Assembly (NCBI RefSeq): GCF_000067205.1
Contig: NC_010170.1
Location: 3,658,001 to 3,722,000 of the forward strand
Direction: 5' to 3'
Length of the DNA stretch: 64,000 nt
From: Bordetella petrii
GTDB lineage: Bacteria > Pseudomonadota > Gammaproteobacteria > Burkholderiales > Burkholderiaceae_B
Shown here: in pieces, positions 8,936 through 16,985 of the stretch
Position numbering within the stretch: position 1 is the stretch's first letter
Layout of the letters: every line of letters begins with the position of its first letter
Translations under genes and position numbers: made by a program
Notes under the pieces: model-generated
Seen by the model: the letters and a program-made list of their open reading frames with translations, nothing else
What the model was told of the DNA's origin: nothing
Databases searched by the model: none

Positions 8936-10125
8936 AAACCCACCTGCCCCTGACGCTGCTGGGCGGGCTCAGCCCCGCGGACTTCATGCGCCGCTACTGG
9001 CAGCGCAAGCCCCTGCTGATCCGGCAGGCCATCCCCGGCTTCAAGCCGCCGCTGAACATCGCCGCGCTCAAGAAGCTGGCGCGCCGCGACGACGTCGAAT
9101 CGCGCCTGATCTGGCGCGAAGACGGCGCCTGGCAAATGGAACAAGGCCCCTTTGCGCGCCTGCCCAAGGCCGGCGAACCCGACTGGACCTTGCTGGTGCA
9201 GAGCGTAGACTTGCACAGCGACGCCGCCTCGGCCCTGCTGCAGCAGTTCCGTTTCATCCCCGACGCCCGGCTCGATGACATCATGATCAGCGTGGCCTCC
9301 GATGGCGGCGGCGTGGGGCCGCACTTCGACAGCTACGACGTGTTCCTGCTGCAGGCGGCAGGCCGCCGCCGCTGGCGCTACGGACGCCAGCAAGACCTGT
9401 CGCTGCAGCCCGGCCTGCCCCTGAAGATACTCAGCCACTTCACGCCGGAGCACGATGTCGTGCTGGAACCCGGCGACATGCTGTACTTGCCGCCGCAAGC
9501 CGCGCACGACGGTATCGCGGTGGGCGACGATTGCATGACCATTTCCATCGGCTTTCGTGCCCCCACGCAGGCCGCCCTGGCGCGCGGGCTGCTCGAAGCC
9601 GCCGCCGACCAGGCCATGGCCCGCATCGGCCTGCTGGGCGGCCCCTATGGCGAGCCGCCGCTGCCCGGGCGACGCCTGGACGCGCTGTACCGCGACCCGG
9701 ACCAACCCGCGGTCGACACGCCCGCTGCCCTGCCCGACGCGCTGGTGCAAGCCACGCTCGACACCCTGGCCAAGGTGCGCTTCGACGACGCGCTGGCGGC
9801 GCGCTTCCTGGGCTGCTGGCTCACCGAGCCCAGCAACCTGGCTGTTTTCGATGCCGCGCCGCCCGACGGCATCGACCTGGCGTCCGACTGGCCGGCCGGC
9901 GGCATGCTGGAGCTCGACCGGCGCACCCGCATGCTGTATCGCGGCCGGCAGGTGTTCATCAACGGCGAAACCGCCCAAGCGCCCGCCAGCGCGGCCCTGC
10001 GCGCGCTGGCCGACGACCGGCGCCTGGCCTGCGCCGATCCGCGCTGCCGGCGCCTGGGCAGCGCGGCGCGGGAATGCCTGGCCGACTGGCTGGATGCCGG
10101 CTGGCTGCACTATCGTCCCAGCTAA
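8932..10125 (+). CDS. roxA: Ribosomal protein L16 arginine hydroxylase family (RoxA/YcfD, JmjC cupin)
   Basis: A 397-residue 2-oxoglutarate/Fe(II) oxygenase of the YcfD/RoxA family, which hydroxylates an arginine of ribosomal protein L16. The N-terminus has the family pattern FMRRYWQRKPLLIRQA. The iron triad starts with HFD (H131, D133) in GVGPHFDSYDVFLLQ, and the distal His is H192 in PPQAAHDG. A C-terminal winged-helix-like region follows, as in family members of about 370-400 residues. Its ATG overlaps the mutS stop (ATGA), so expression is tied to mutS. The family assignment is strong; the L16 target is inferred from homologues. Confidence 0.9.
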   Translation: MKTHLPLTLLGGLSPADFMRRYWQRKPLLIRQAIPGFKPPLNIAALKKLARRDDVESRLIWREDGAWQMEQGPFARLPKAGEPDWTLLVQSVDLHSDAASALLQQFRFIPDARLDDIMISVASDGGGVGPHFDSYDVFLLQAAGRRRWRYGRQQDLSLQPGLPLKILSHFTPEHDVVLEPGDMLYLPPQAAHDGIAVGDDCMTISIGFRAPTQAALARGLLEAAADQAMARIGLLGGPYGEPPLPGRRLDALYRDPDQPAVDTPAALPDALVQATLDTLAKVRFDDALAARFLGCWLTEPSNLAVFDAAPPDGIDLASDWPAGGMLELDRRTRMLYRGRQVFINGETAQAPASAALRALADDRRLACADPRCRRLGSAARECLADWLDAGWLHYRPS

Positions 10126-10319
10126 GGCGCACGCGGGCGCCGCCTGTTTTGTACGATCCGGACACCTAAACGTGTCCATCCTGCACAGAACGCTAAGGTG
10201 TGCGCGCCGCATGAAACATCACGACATGCTCCACACTTATACGTAAAGGTTGTTACGTTCTGGATGCCACCGCTTTAATTTCCACACGTCAGCACCTGCT
10301 TGATTCCTGTAGCCTGACT

Positions 10320-10355
10320 ACTGGTTTCCCCTAACGGGACACTGGTTTCCCCTAA
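10320..10355. repeat. Two direct copies of a 15-base repeat
   Basis: The sequence ACTGGTTTCCCCTAA occurs at 10320-10334 and again at 10341-10355, a 21-base period, about 40 bases upstream of the small lipoprotein gene. Such spacing is two helical turns and could bind a regulator on one DNA face. No known motif was recognised. Confidence 0.75.
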
Positions 10356-10392
10356 ACAGGGCCGCATGATCGTCATCTAACAGGAGTCCAAC

Positions 10393-10650
10393 ATGATCAG
10401 CAAAACCTTGATTCTTGCTTCGGTTGTTGCCGTCGCGCTGACCGCTTGCGACAAGAAGGAAGACACCGCGAGCCCGGCCGGCTCCGAGCCGTCGACCACC
10501 ATGCCCGCGCCGTCGAGCCCCGCGCCGTCGAGCCCCGCGCCGTCGAGCCCCGCGCCTTCGACCCCCGCTCCCACGACGCCGGCGCCCGACAGCTCCACCA
10601 CCCCTGCGCCTGGCGGCGGCTCGACCCCTCCGGCTTCCTCGGGGTCGTAA
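10393..10650 (+). CDS. Small Pro/Ser/Ala-repeat lipoprotein
   Basis: An 85-residue putative lipoprotein. The signal peptide MISKTLILASVVAVALTAC ends in a lipobox (LTAC, Cys19). The mature part is a low-complexity linker of repeated PSSPA/PSTPA/PTTPA units with no folded domain visible. It is probably a membrane-tethered extended tail in the periplasm; no function can be assigned. AACAGGAG upstream of ATG 10393 supports the start. A strong terminator follows at 10691-10724. The repeat DNA could change copy number in frame. Confidence 0.75.
   Translation: MISKTLILASVVAVALTACDKKEDTASPAGSEPSTTMPAPSSPAPSSPAPSSPAPSTPAPTTPAPDSSTTPAPGGGSTPPASSGS
10507..10551 (+). repeat. 15-bp in-frame tandem repeat, three copies
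   Basis: The unit GCGCCGTCGAGCCCC is repeated exactly three times (10507-10521, 10522-10536, 10537-10551), followed by a decayed fourth copy. Each unit encodes five residues of the PSSPA type, so copy-number change would keep the frame and only alter linker length. Confidence 0.9.
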
Positions 10651-10690
10651 CACGCCAGGTTTGACCCCCCTGCCTCGCGCAGGCAGGAAA

Positions 10691-10724
10691 AAAAAGGCCG
10701 CGACAGCAATGTCGCGGCCTTTTT
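10691..10724. terminator. Bidirectional Rho-independent terminator
   Basis: A nine-base perfect stem, GGCCGCGAC at 10696-10704 and GTCGCGGCC at 10711-10719, has a six-base loop, a T run after it and an A run before it. It lies between the convergent lipoprotein and bamC genes and should work in both directions. Confidence 0.92.
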
Positions 10725-10747
10725 AGTGGGCGCCCGGGCCCGGCGGA

Positions 10748-11869
10748 TCAGGTCATTTTGTCTTTCAGGACGCTGAGCAGCCGCTGCGCCGTGGCGCTGT
10801 TGTCGCGCTGGCCGGAACTGTCGAGCACCGTGACCTGGGTCTGGGCGCCGTCCTGGGCCAGGTGAATGCGGTATTGCGCGGCCTGGGCTTTCTTGTCGCC
10901 CGAGAACAGGCGGCTGAAGAAGCCGGGCTGTTCGTTCTTGGCGCCAGTGTCGGTGTCGACGTAGCGCACGAAGTACTCGCCAGCCGAGCGGTCGCGGTCG
11001 TCGACGGCGAAACCGCCGGAGTCGAGCGCCACGCCCACCCGGCGCCAGGCGCGATCGAACGACTCGTCGACCACCAGCATCGCGCCATTGGCGCGCACGT
11101 CTTGCACCTTGGGCGCCTGCGGCGAGGCTTCCGCCTGCGCCACCAGCTTGCGGGCGCTGTCGACATCGGTGCCCAGATAGACCATCAGGCGCGCCAGCAT
11201 GGCGGCGTTCAGGCCCGGATCTTCGCGGCCGTGCTCCCACGCCACTTGGGCGTCGTCGGGACCGGTGCGCTTTTCGATCATCTGCTGGTGCGAGATGTAG
11301 ACTTCGGTGTGACCGTTGACGCGTTCGACGCGAGTGCGGAATTTTTCGCGTTCGCCGCTATCCCAGGCGGTGTCCAGGATGGAGCCCAGCGCCTGGCGCA
11401 GCCAGCTTTCGGGGATCTTGGCGCGGTTTTCCGCCCAGTCGGTTTCGATCAGGCCAGCCTTGGGGCTGTTGGTGCTGACGGTAAAACCGGTATCGGTCCA
11501 GAAGTCGACCACCTTGGGAAAGACTTCTTCGGGCGGGCGTTCGACCACCAGCCAGCGCAGGTCGCCGTCGCGCTCGACACGCATGTCTTCGCGCTGCGGC
11601 AGCACATTGGTGGTTTGCGTGGCCGAAGCCACCTGCTGCTGCCCTTGCTGCTGGTACTGCGAATAAGTGGTGCTGCCAGACGCCGGCGCGCGGTAGCGCG
11701 GGTCGCTGGAAGCCTGGGTCAGGTCGGGCGGAATGCTGAGCGGCTCGCCACGCCGCGTGCTTTTATAGTCAACCGACTCGCCGTTGCCCAGCAACTCGTT
11801 GACATCGCTGCAGCCCGCCAACAATGCCAGGGCCATCAATGCCGACGCAGCGGCATGACGTTGATTCAT
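10748..11869 (-). CDS. bamC: Outer membrane assembly lipoprotein BamC (NlpB)
   Basis: A 373-residue BamC/NlpB lipoprotein, an accessory subunit of the BAM complex that folds outer-membrane beta-barrels. The signal peptide ends in LLAGC (Cys20). The unstructured BamC N-terminal segment follows (DYKSTRRGEPLSIPPDLTQ), then two helix-grip domains. The start is ATG 11869, with GAGG about seven bases upstream; ATG 11875 is an alternative. It lies 15 bases downstream of dapA, the same dapA-bamC order known in many proteobacteria (hence the old name dapX). A shared terminator lies downstream. Confidence 0.93.
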   Translation of the reverse strand: MNQRHAAASALMALALLAGCSDVNELLGNGESVDYKSTRRGEPLSIPPDLTQASSDPRYRAPASGSTTYSQYQQQGQQQVASATQTTNVLPQREDMRVERDGDLRWLVVERPPEEVFPKVVDFWTDTGFTVSTNSPKAGLIETDWAENRAKIPESWLRQALGSILDTAWDSGEREKFRTRVERVNGHTEVYISHQQMIEKRTGPDDAQVAWEHGREDPGLNAAMLARLMVYLGTDVDSARKLVAQAEASPQAPKVQDVRANGAMLVVDESFDRAWRRVGVALDSGGFAVDDRDRSAGEYFVRYVDTDTGAKNEQPGFFSRLFSGDKKAQAAQYRIHLAQDGAQTQVTVLDSSGQRDNSATAQRLLSVLKDKMT

Positions 11870-11884
11870 ACGCATCCTCACTAT

Positions 11885-12784
11885 TTAGAGCAGGCCCGTT
11901 TCCTGGAGCGCGCGGCGTACCGTGTCGTGGTGTTGCGTGCCCAGTTCCACCAGGGGCAGCCGGTAACCCAGCTCAGTACGGCCCATTTGAGCCAGCGCCC
12001 ATTTCACAGGAATGGGATTGGCCTCGACGAACAAGGCCTTGTTTAGACGCGCCAGGCGCGCGTTAAGTTCGCGCGCCTTGGGTACGTCGCCCGCCAACGC
12101 GGCGGCACAGAGCTCGTGCATGAGCCGCGGCGCCACGTTGGCCGTAACGGAAATATTGCCGCGCGCGCCCAGCAGAATGAGCGCGGTGGCGGTGGGGTCG
12201 TCGCCGCTGAACACCTGAAAGCCGGCCGGCGCCTCGCGGATCAGCAACGCGCCACGGCCGATATCGCCGGTGGCGTCTTTGATGCCGATGATGCCCGGCA
12301 CTTGCGCCAGGCGCAGCACCGTTTCGTTGGACATGTCGGCCACAGTGCGGCCGGGCACGTTATACAGCACGGTGGGCAGGTCGACTGCTTCGGCCACGGC
12401 CCGGAAATGGCGGTACAGGCCTTCCTGGGAAGGCTTGTTGTAGTACGGCACCACCGACAGGCCCGCTTGCGCGCCCACGGCCTTGGCGTGGCGCGACAGG
12501 TGGATGGCTTCGTCGGTGGAGTTGGCGCCCACCCCGGCAATGACCGGGATGCGGCCGGCCGCATGCTTGACCGCAACGCGGATGAGCTCGGCGTGCTCGT
12601 CCATGGAAACCGTGGGCGATTCGCCGGTCGTGCCCACCACGACCAGGGCGTCGGTGCCTTCGGCGATATGCCAGTCGATCAGCGAACGGTAGGCAGCGTA
12701 GTCGAGGCTGCCGTCGGGCTGCATGGGGGTGACCAGCGCCACCATGCTGCCCTGGAATTGGATAGTTTCGGCGGGGGATGCCAT
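11885..12784 (-). CDS. dapA: 4-hydroxy-tetrahydrodipicolinate synthase
   Basis: A 299-residue DapA, which condenses pyruvate with aspartate semialdehyde in the first committed step of lysine and diaminopimelate synthesis. The Schiff-base lysine is K169 in GIIGIKDATGD, and the catalytic Tyr is Y141 in VLYNVPGRT. The pyruvate-binding GTTGESPT loop is at 51-58. Length is standard. It is the first gene of a dapA-bamC operon; the M50 protease gene upstream is 85 bases away and may or may not be co-transcribed. Confidence 0.97.
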   Translation of the reverse strand: MASPAETIQFQGSMVALVTPMQPDGSLDYAAYRSLIDWHIAEGTDALVVVGTTGESPTVSMDEHAELIRVAVKHAAGRIPVIAGVGANSTDEAIHLSRHAKAVGAQAGLSVVPYYNKPSQEGLYRHFRAVAEAVDLPTVLYNVPGRTVADMSNETVLRLAQVPGIIGIKDATGDIGRGALLIREAPAGFQVFSGDDPTATALILLGARGNISVTANVAPRLMHELCAAALAGDVPKARELNARLARLNKALFVEANPIPVKWALAQMGRTELGYRLPLVELGTQHHDTVRRALQETGLL

Positions 12785-12869
12785 GAAAAATGGGCTCCGG
12801 ACCCGGGACGACAGGCCCCGGGCGATGAACTGAGTCAGTCGAGTCGCCGAGTTTAACGGATATTGGGCC

Positions 12870-13517
12870 TTACAAGAACCAGGTGACGATGGCCGTCCCC
12901 AATTGCAGAATGGGCTGCATCAGGGTCCACAGCGCATCGGTAACCAATAGCAGCAATACGATAACCAGACCGTACGGTTCGATGCGCGAATACTGCCAGG
13001 CCAGCCGGTTGGGCAGCAGGCTGAAAAGAATGCGCCCGCCATCCAGGGGCAGGATGGGCAGCAGGTTCAGGGCCATGAGCACCAGGTTGACGTTAACGCC
13101 CGCCATGGCCATCTGGTACCAGTAGCCTTCTTCGAGCCCGCCGGCCAGGTACAGGCGCATGGATACAACCCACAGAATCGCCATCAGCAGGTTGGCGGCA
13201 GGCCCCGCCAGGGCCACCCAGAGCATGTCTTTCTTGGGGCGGCGCAGGCGGCCGAAATCAACCGGCACCGGCTTGGCCCAGCCGAACAGCATGGCCGGCC
13301 CGCCCATCAGCTTGGACATCAGCAGAATGCCCACCGGCACCAGCAGCGTGCCCACCGGGTCGATGTGGCGCATGGGGTTCAGGGTAATGCGCCCGGCCTG
13401 CTGCGCGGTGGGATCGCCCAGCATGCGGGCCACGTACCCATGCGCCGCCTCGTGCAGCGTAATGGCGAAAATGACGGGAATCGCGTAGATCGCGATGGCC
13501 TGGATGAGATCGGACAT
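12870..13517 (-). CDS. Site-2 protease family (M50) membrane metalloprotease
   Basis: A 215-residue multi-pass membrane protein of the M50B/SREBP site-2 protease family, small and without a PDZ domain. The zinc motif HEAAH is at residues 22-26 inside the first membrane helix, and the second motif NLLPILPLDGG with Asp159 is at 151-161. Four to six hydrophobic segments are present. Family proteins cleave within membranes; the substrate here is unknown and this is not RseP, which is longer and has PDZ domains. It follows the YrdC/YciO-family gene by 12 bases, so the two are probably one transcript. Confidence 0.92.
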   Translation of the reverse strand: MSDLIQAIAIYAIPVIFAITLHEAAHGYVARMLGDPTAQQAGRITLNPMRHIDPVGTLLVPVGILLMSKLMGGPAMLFGWAKPVPVDFGRLRRPKKDMLWVALAGPAANLLMAILWVVSMRLYLAGGLEEGYWYQMAMAGVNVNLVLMALNLLPILPLDGGRILFSLLPNRLAWQYSRIEPYGLVIVLLLLVTDALWTLMQPILQLGTAIVTWFL

Positions 13518-13529
13518 GATGAAAGAGAG

Positions 13530-14153
13530 TCAGAGGCCCAGCGAGGCCGGGTCGCCGCGGCCGCGGCGCAGGACGGCGGGTTCATCGCCGGTAAGGTCGA
13601 TGACCGTGGTGGGCGACTGCGGGCAGGCGCCGGCGTCGATGATGGCGGCAAGATCATGCGCGTAGCGATCGCGGATGTCTTCGGCGTCGTTCAGGGCGTC
13701 GTCTTCGCCCTTGGGAATGAGCGTGGTGGACAGCAGCGGCGCGCCCACCTGCTCGAGCAGCGCCAGGGTGACCGCATGCTGCGGCACGCGAATGCCGATG
13801 GTCTTGCGCGATGGATGCGACACCCGGCGCGGCACCTCGCGCGTGGCTTCCAGAATGAAGGTCCAGGGCCCCGGCGTGGCCGCCTTCAGCAGGCGGTACT
13901 GGCGGTTGTCGACCCGCGCGAAATGGCCGATTTCGGCCAGGTCGCGGCACAGCAGCGTCAGGTGATGGCGCTCGTCCAGCCCGCGCAGGCGCCGCAGCGC
14001 GTCGGCCGCCGCCTTGTCATCGAGGTGGGCCGCCACGGCGTAGCTGGAGTCGGTGGGCACCGCCACCAGGCCGCCGTCGTTCAGCCACTGCGCGGCCTGC
14101 TTGAGCAGGCGGGGCTGCGGATTGTCGGGATGAATAGAGAAAAATAGGGCCAT
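13530..14153 (-). CDS. YrdC/Sua5/YciO family protein (threonylcarbamoyl-AMP synthase-like)
   Basis: A 207-residue protein with the YrdC fold. N-terminal GGLVAVPTDSSYAVAAHLDD matches the ATP/threonine-binding region, followed by HHLTLLCRDLAEI, PGPWTFILEAT and RKTIGIRVPQH. These variants fit the YciO branch more than TsaC/Sua5 proper, so its role in the tRNA t6A modification is uncertain. It is the first gene before the M50 protease gene. The ATG at 14153 lies 42 bases from the divergent metallopeptidase start. Confidence 0.88.
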   Translation of the reverse strand: MALFFSIHPDNPQPRLLKQAAQWLNDGGLVAVPTDSSYAVAAHLDDKAAADALRRLRGLDERHHLTLLCRDLAEIGHFARVDNRQYRLLKAATPGPWTFILEATREVPRRVSHPSRKTIGIRVPQHAVTLALLEQVGAPLLSTTLIPKGEDDALNDAEDIRDRYAHDLAAIIDAGACPQSPTTVIDLTGDEPAVLRRGRGDPASLGL

Positions 14154-14195
14154 GGGTTTATCCTAGCATCCTTGGCGCTTGCTCAGGAGAAACAC

Positions 14196-15047
14196 ATGCG
14201 CATGGACGATTCGCGGGAAAGCCGGAATATCGAAGATCGCCGCTCGAGCGGCCCCCGGCTGGGCGGGCGCGGCTCGATCGGCATCGGCACGATCGTGCTG
14301 GCGCTGGTCGCCATTTATTTCGGCGTCGATCCCGCGGTGGTGCTGCAAATGGCCGAAGGCCCGGCGCCCGTCGAGCAGCAGGCGCCCAGCCAGCCGCCCG
14401 CCAACGATCCCCAGGCGCGCTTCGTGGCCAAGGTGCTGGGCGAAACCGAAGACACCTGGAGCGCCATCTTCCAGCAGAACCTCAACCGCCAGTACATCGC
14501 TCCCCGGCTGGTGCTGTTCCGCGGCGCCACCCCCACCGCCTGCGGCACGGGCCAGGCCGCCATGGGGCCGTTCTACTGCCCGGGCGACAGCAAGGTCTAT
14601 ATCGACCTCAGTTTCTTCGACGAAATGGAACGCCGCCTGAACGCGCCAGGCGACTTCGCCCAGGCCTACGTCATCGCGCACGAAGTCGGCCACCATGTGC
14701 AGCGCCTGCTGGGCATCTCCGACCAGGTCGACCGCCTGCGCCAGCGCAACCCCAGCCAGGCCAACGCGCTGTCAGTGCGCATGGAACTGCAGGCCGACTG
14801 CTTTGCCGGGCTGTGGGCGCGCCGCGCCGACCAGGCCCGCAATATTCTTGAAAGCGGCGACGTCGAAGAAGGCCTGAACGCGGCCACCGCCATCGGCGAC
14901 GACACCCTGCAAAAGAAAAGCCAGGGCTATGTGGTGCCCGACGCGTTCACCCATGGATCGTCCGCGCAGCGGGTGCGCTGGTTCAAGCGCGGCCTCGACA
15001 GCGGCGACCTGCGCCAGTGCGATACGTTTTCGGCCGACACGCTTTGA
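14196..15047 (+). CDS. YpfJ-type neutral zinc metallopeptidase
   Basis: A 283-residue member of the putative neutral zinc metallopeptidase family (YpfJ). One transmembrane helix lies at about 28-46 after a basic N-terminus. The zinc motif HEVGHH is at 162-167, and the downstream family motif MELQADCFAGLW holds a likely third ligand and a conserved Asp. The conserved CGTGQAAMGPFYCPGD segment, with two Cys, precedes it. CAGGAGA upstream supports ATG 14196; ATG 14202 is close by. It is likely anchored in the inner membrane facing the periplasm. Substrate unknown. Confidence 0.92.
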   Translation: MRMDDSRESRNIEDRRSSGPRLGGRGSIGIGTIVLALVAIYFGVDPAVVLQMAEGPAPVEQQAPSQPPANDPQARFVAKVLGETEDTWSAIFQQNLNRQYIAPRLVLFRGATPTACGTGQAAMGPFYCPGDSKVYIDLSFFDEMERRLNAPGDFAQAYVIAHEVGHHVQRLLGISDQVDRLRQRNPSQANALSVRMELQADCFAGLWARRADQARNILESGDVEEGLNAATAIGDDTLQKKSQGYVVPDAFTHGSSAQRVRWFKRGLDSGDLRQCDTFSADTL

Positions 15048-15171
15048 AACCGCGCGGCCGGCCCTGCGCGGCCGCGTTCTTGTAAGATTACGGCCCTTTG
15101 CGATGCCCGGCATCGCGCCCGCCGGCCCGCCCGGGCCGGCCTGCCCGGACAAAACGACACGACAGCGGCCC

Positions 15172-15708
15172 ATGGCCAATACGCAAGCTCCCCTTATTAC
15201 GCCGGCCGAAGTCCGCGACATTCTGGCCGAACCCAAGGAAACCGTTAAACCGGTCGCCTGGGCGCCGCGCCCCGCCGCCGGCCACGCTCAATGGATGGAA
15301 TTTTCGTCGGCCTGCCGGCTGCGCGGCGAAGCCCGCGACGACATCATCTTCCGCGCCATTTACCGCCCCGCCCGCACTGCCGTGCATGGCCAGGCCGTCA
15401 TTGCCCTGGCCGAAGCCTGTTCGGCCAGCCTGTTCGTGGGCCCGCACCGGGTTGCCGGCGTGGATACCGGCGACGCCTTCCACACCAGCCTGGTCGGCAA
15501 GGGCAGGCAACACTACCGTGGCGTGCTGGCCGACCGCACTCACCGCCACGTCTGGCATGACGACGGCGAAGGCTATGCCGAACCCGTAGAGCCGGCGCTG
15601 GACGATATTGCCGCCCTGATCCCGTATTTCCTGCGGCAGGCCAATCTGGTCCTGACGGGGGGCTTTGCCCACCCCATGAAGGGCCGCCAAATCGAACTAC
15701 TGCTATGA
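15172..15708 (+). CDS. Uncharacterised protein, first gene of an overlapping two-gene module (DUF6978-like pattern)
   Basis: A 178-residue protein with no signal peptide or membrane segment. I do not recognise a characterised family. The order of conserved-looking elements (FRAIYRPAR, then GPHRVAG, then QHYRGVLADRTHRHVWHDD, then a GEGYAEPV segment, then DDIAALIPYFLRQANLV) resembles small proteins grouped as DUF6978 that often lie beside DUF1828/DUF1829 genes. That is recall of a pattern, not a search result. Its last four bases overlap the start of the next gene (ATGA), so the two are made together. No clear ribosome site precedes ATG 15172. Confidence 0.6.
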   Translation: MANTQAPLITPAEVRDILAEPKETVKPVAWAPRPAAGHAQWMEFSSACRLRGEARDDIIFRAIYRPARTAVHGQAVIALAEACSASLFVGPHRVAGVDTGDAFHTSLVGKGRQHYRGVLADRTHRHVWHDDGEGYAEPVEPALDDIAALIPYFLRQANLVLTGGFAHPMKGRQIELLL

Positions 15709-16466
15709 CCGCGTTCCTGCAAGCCGCCGGATGGACCGTCCTGCCGGCCGGCGACCGCGCCGTGCGCGCCGTGACCCCGGTGCCCATGGGCCTGGATGGC
15801 CAGCACGGAGCATTCTTCATTGCCCAGCCCGACGATCAGTCGTTCTACCTGACCGACGCCGGCGCGGCCGCCATGCACGCCGCCGCCTATGGCATCGAGC
15901 TGAATGCCAAGCGCCTGGACCTGCTGAACCAGGCGCCCGGCATCGGGCTGGCGCGCTTCGACAAAACCGGCGCCATTGTCGCCAGCGGCCCGGCCGCGCA
16001 CCTGCAGGAAGCCGTTTGGGAAGCCGTGAAACTGGCCACGGCGCTGAGCTTCCAGTGCACCCAATGGATGCCCAAGTTCAGCCGCCTGCGCTTTCGCGCC
16101 GAAGTCGGGCGCACCCTGGCCGAAGCCGTGGGCAAGCGGCTGATGCAAGGCGCCAGGGCGCAGGCCAGCAGCGGCCACATGGCCGATTTTGCCTATGCCG
16201 TGCGCAGCGCCACGGGCGAGACATTGACCTACATCGAACCTATCGCCCTGAAAGCCGGCAAGAAAATGGACTGGACGCAGGTCTACCAGACCCACGGGAA
16301 AATGGCCGACGTGAAAATGGCCGATGCGGCGAACCGCCGCCTGGTCATCCTGGAAGACGGCGCATCGGCCGAAGAACTCAGCAAGGCCGTGTCCATTCTG
16401 GAACAATCGGCCACGGTACGGCCGTTGGGCAAGGCGCGCAGCTGGGCCGAGATTTTCGCCGACTGA
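15705..16466 (+). CDS. Uncharacterised protein, DUF1828/DUF1829-like, second gene of the module
   Basis: A 253-residue soluble protein. The N-terminal 60 residues end in SFYLTDAGAAAMHAAAYGIEL, which resembles the DUF1828 pattern of a short strand followed by L(S/T)D-x-G. The C-terminal half (about 125-253, including FRAEVGRTLAE, LTYIEPIALK and RRLVILEDGASAEEL) fits the position and size of DUF1829. Such two-domain proteins are found in phages, plasmids and genomic islands and have no settled function. It overlaps the upstream gene by four bases. Base composition is not obviously different from the surroundings. Family call is moderate. Confidence 0.6.
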   Translation: MTAFLQAAGWTVLPAGDRAVRAVTPVPMGLDGQHGAFFIAQPDDQSFYLTDAGAAAMHAAAYGIELNAKRLDLLNQAPGIGLARFDKTGAIVASGPAAHLQEAVWEAVKLATALSFQCTQWMPKFSRLRFRAEVGRTLAEAVGKRLMQGARAQASSGHMADFAYAVRSATGETLTYIEPIALKAGKKMDWTQVYQTHGKMADVKMADAANRRLVILEDGASAEELSKAVSILEQSATVRPLGKARSWAEIFAD

Positions 16467-16517
16467 ACGCCAACCGGAATGCCAACTGAGCGCCGGCACG
16501 GATGGCCGACGCGAAAA

Positions 16518-16545
16518 GGTGTCGGGCAGCTGCGTGCCGGACACC
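16518..16545. repeat. GGTGTC...GACACC intergenic inverted repeat
   Basis: A 28-base inverted repeat with 11-base arms (GGTGTCGGGCA and TGCCGGACACC, one mismatch) and a six-base loop. The same GTGTC/GACAC core occurs three times at 60179-60233, which suggests a dispersed intergenic element of this genome. Confidence 0.6.
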
Positions 16546-16568
16546 GTTGCATTGCGCGGCGATCCTGC

Positions 16569-16844
16569 CTAGTTGACGACTCCGGTCAGCGCGTCGACGA
16601 TGGCGCAGCCATGACTGATGGCTTCGTGCACAGCCTCGCGCGGGCTGTACACGTAGTTGCCATCGGCGAAGCCGGGCACCACGTATTCGTCGCCATGTTC
16701 CTGTACGGAGTCAGCCTGCACCACGAACACCGATGCAGTAAAGACAGGGGAGCCCGGCGCGTTTGCCGTTCCTTCATCGGGGTTGCCGCGTGCGACTTTG
16801 GCTGTCAGCCGATACCCCTTGTAGATCAAATTGTTCTGATGCAC
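16569..16844 (-). CDS. Small hypothetical protein, 91 residues
   Basis: A short soluble protein starting at GTG 16844 (MHQNNLIYKGYRLTAKV). The C-terminal half has VVPGFADGNYVYSPREAVHEAI, an alpha/beta-looking pattern. The Y-K-G-Y-x-L opening is seen in small uncharacterised betaproteobacterial proteins, but no function is known to me. A weak AGAGGG lies before the start. It is convergent with the two-gene module. Coding potential is judged from length, codon usage and the absence of a better alternative frame. Confidence 0.6.
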   Translation of the reverse strand: MHQNNLIYKGYRLTAKVARGNPDEGTANAPGSPVFTASVFVVQADSVQEHGDEYVVPGFADGNYVYSPREAVHEAISHGCAIVDALTGVVN

Positions 16845-16985
16845 TCAAAGGCCCTCTCTAGGGCCAGCATACCGCGCATTTGTTTACAAACCTGATAAGT
16901 TTTGTAACGAAGCCGCCGTTGGACATGCACCTCGCCCTTGCCCGCCGGCTTACAAACCCGCGGCCCGGCACTGCCATCCGGAAGT

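Noticed and set aside
10507..10551. Tandem repeat as a phase-variation switch
   Set aside because: The unit is 15 bases, so changes keep the frame; it can vary length but not switch the gene off.
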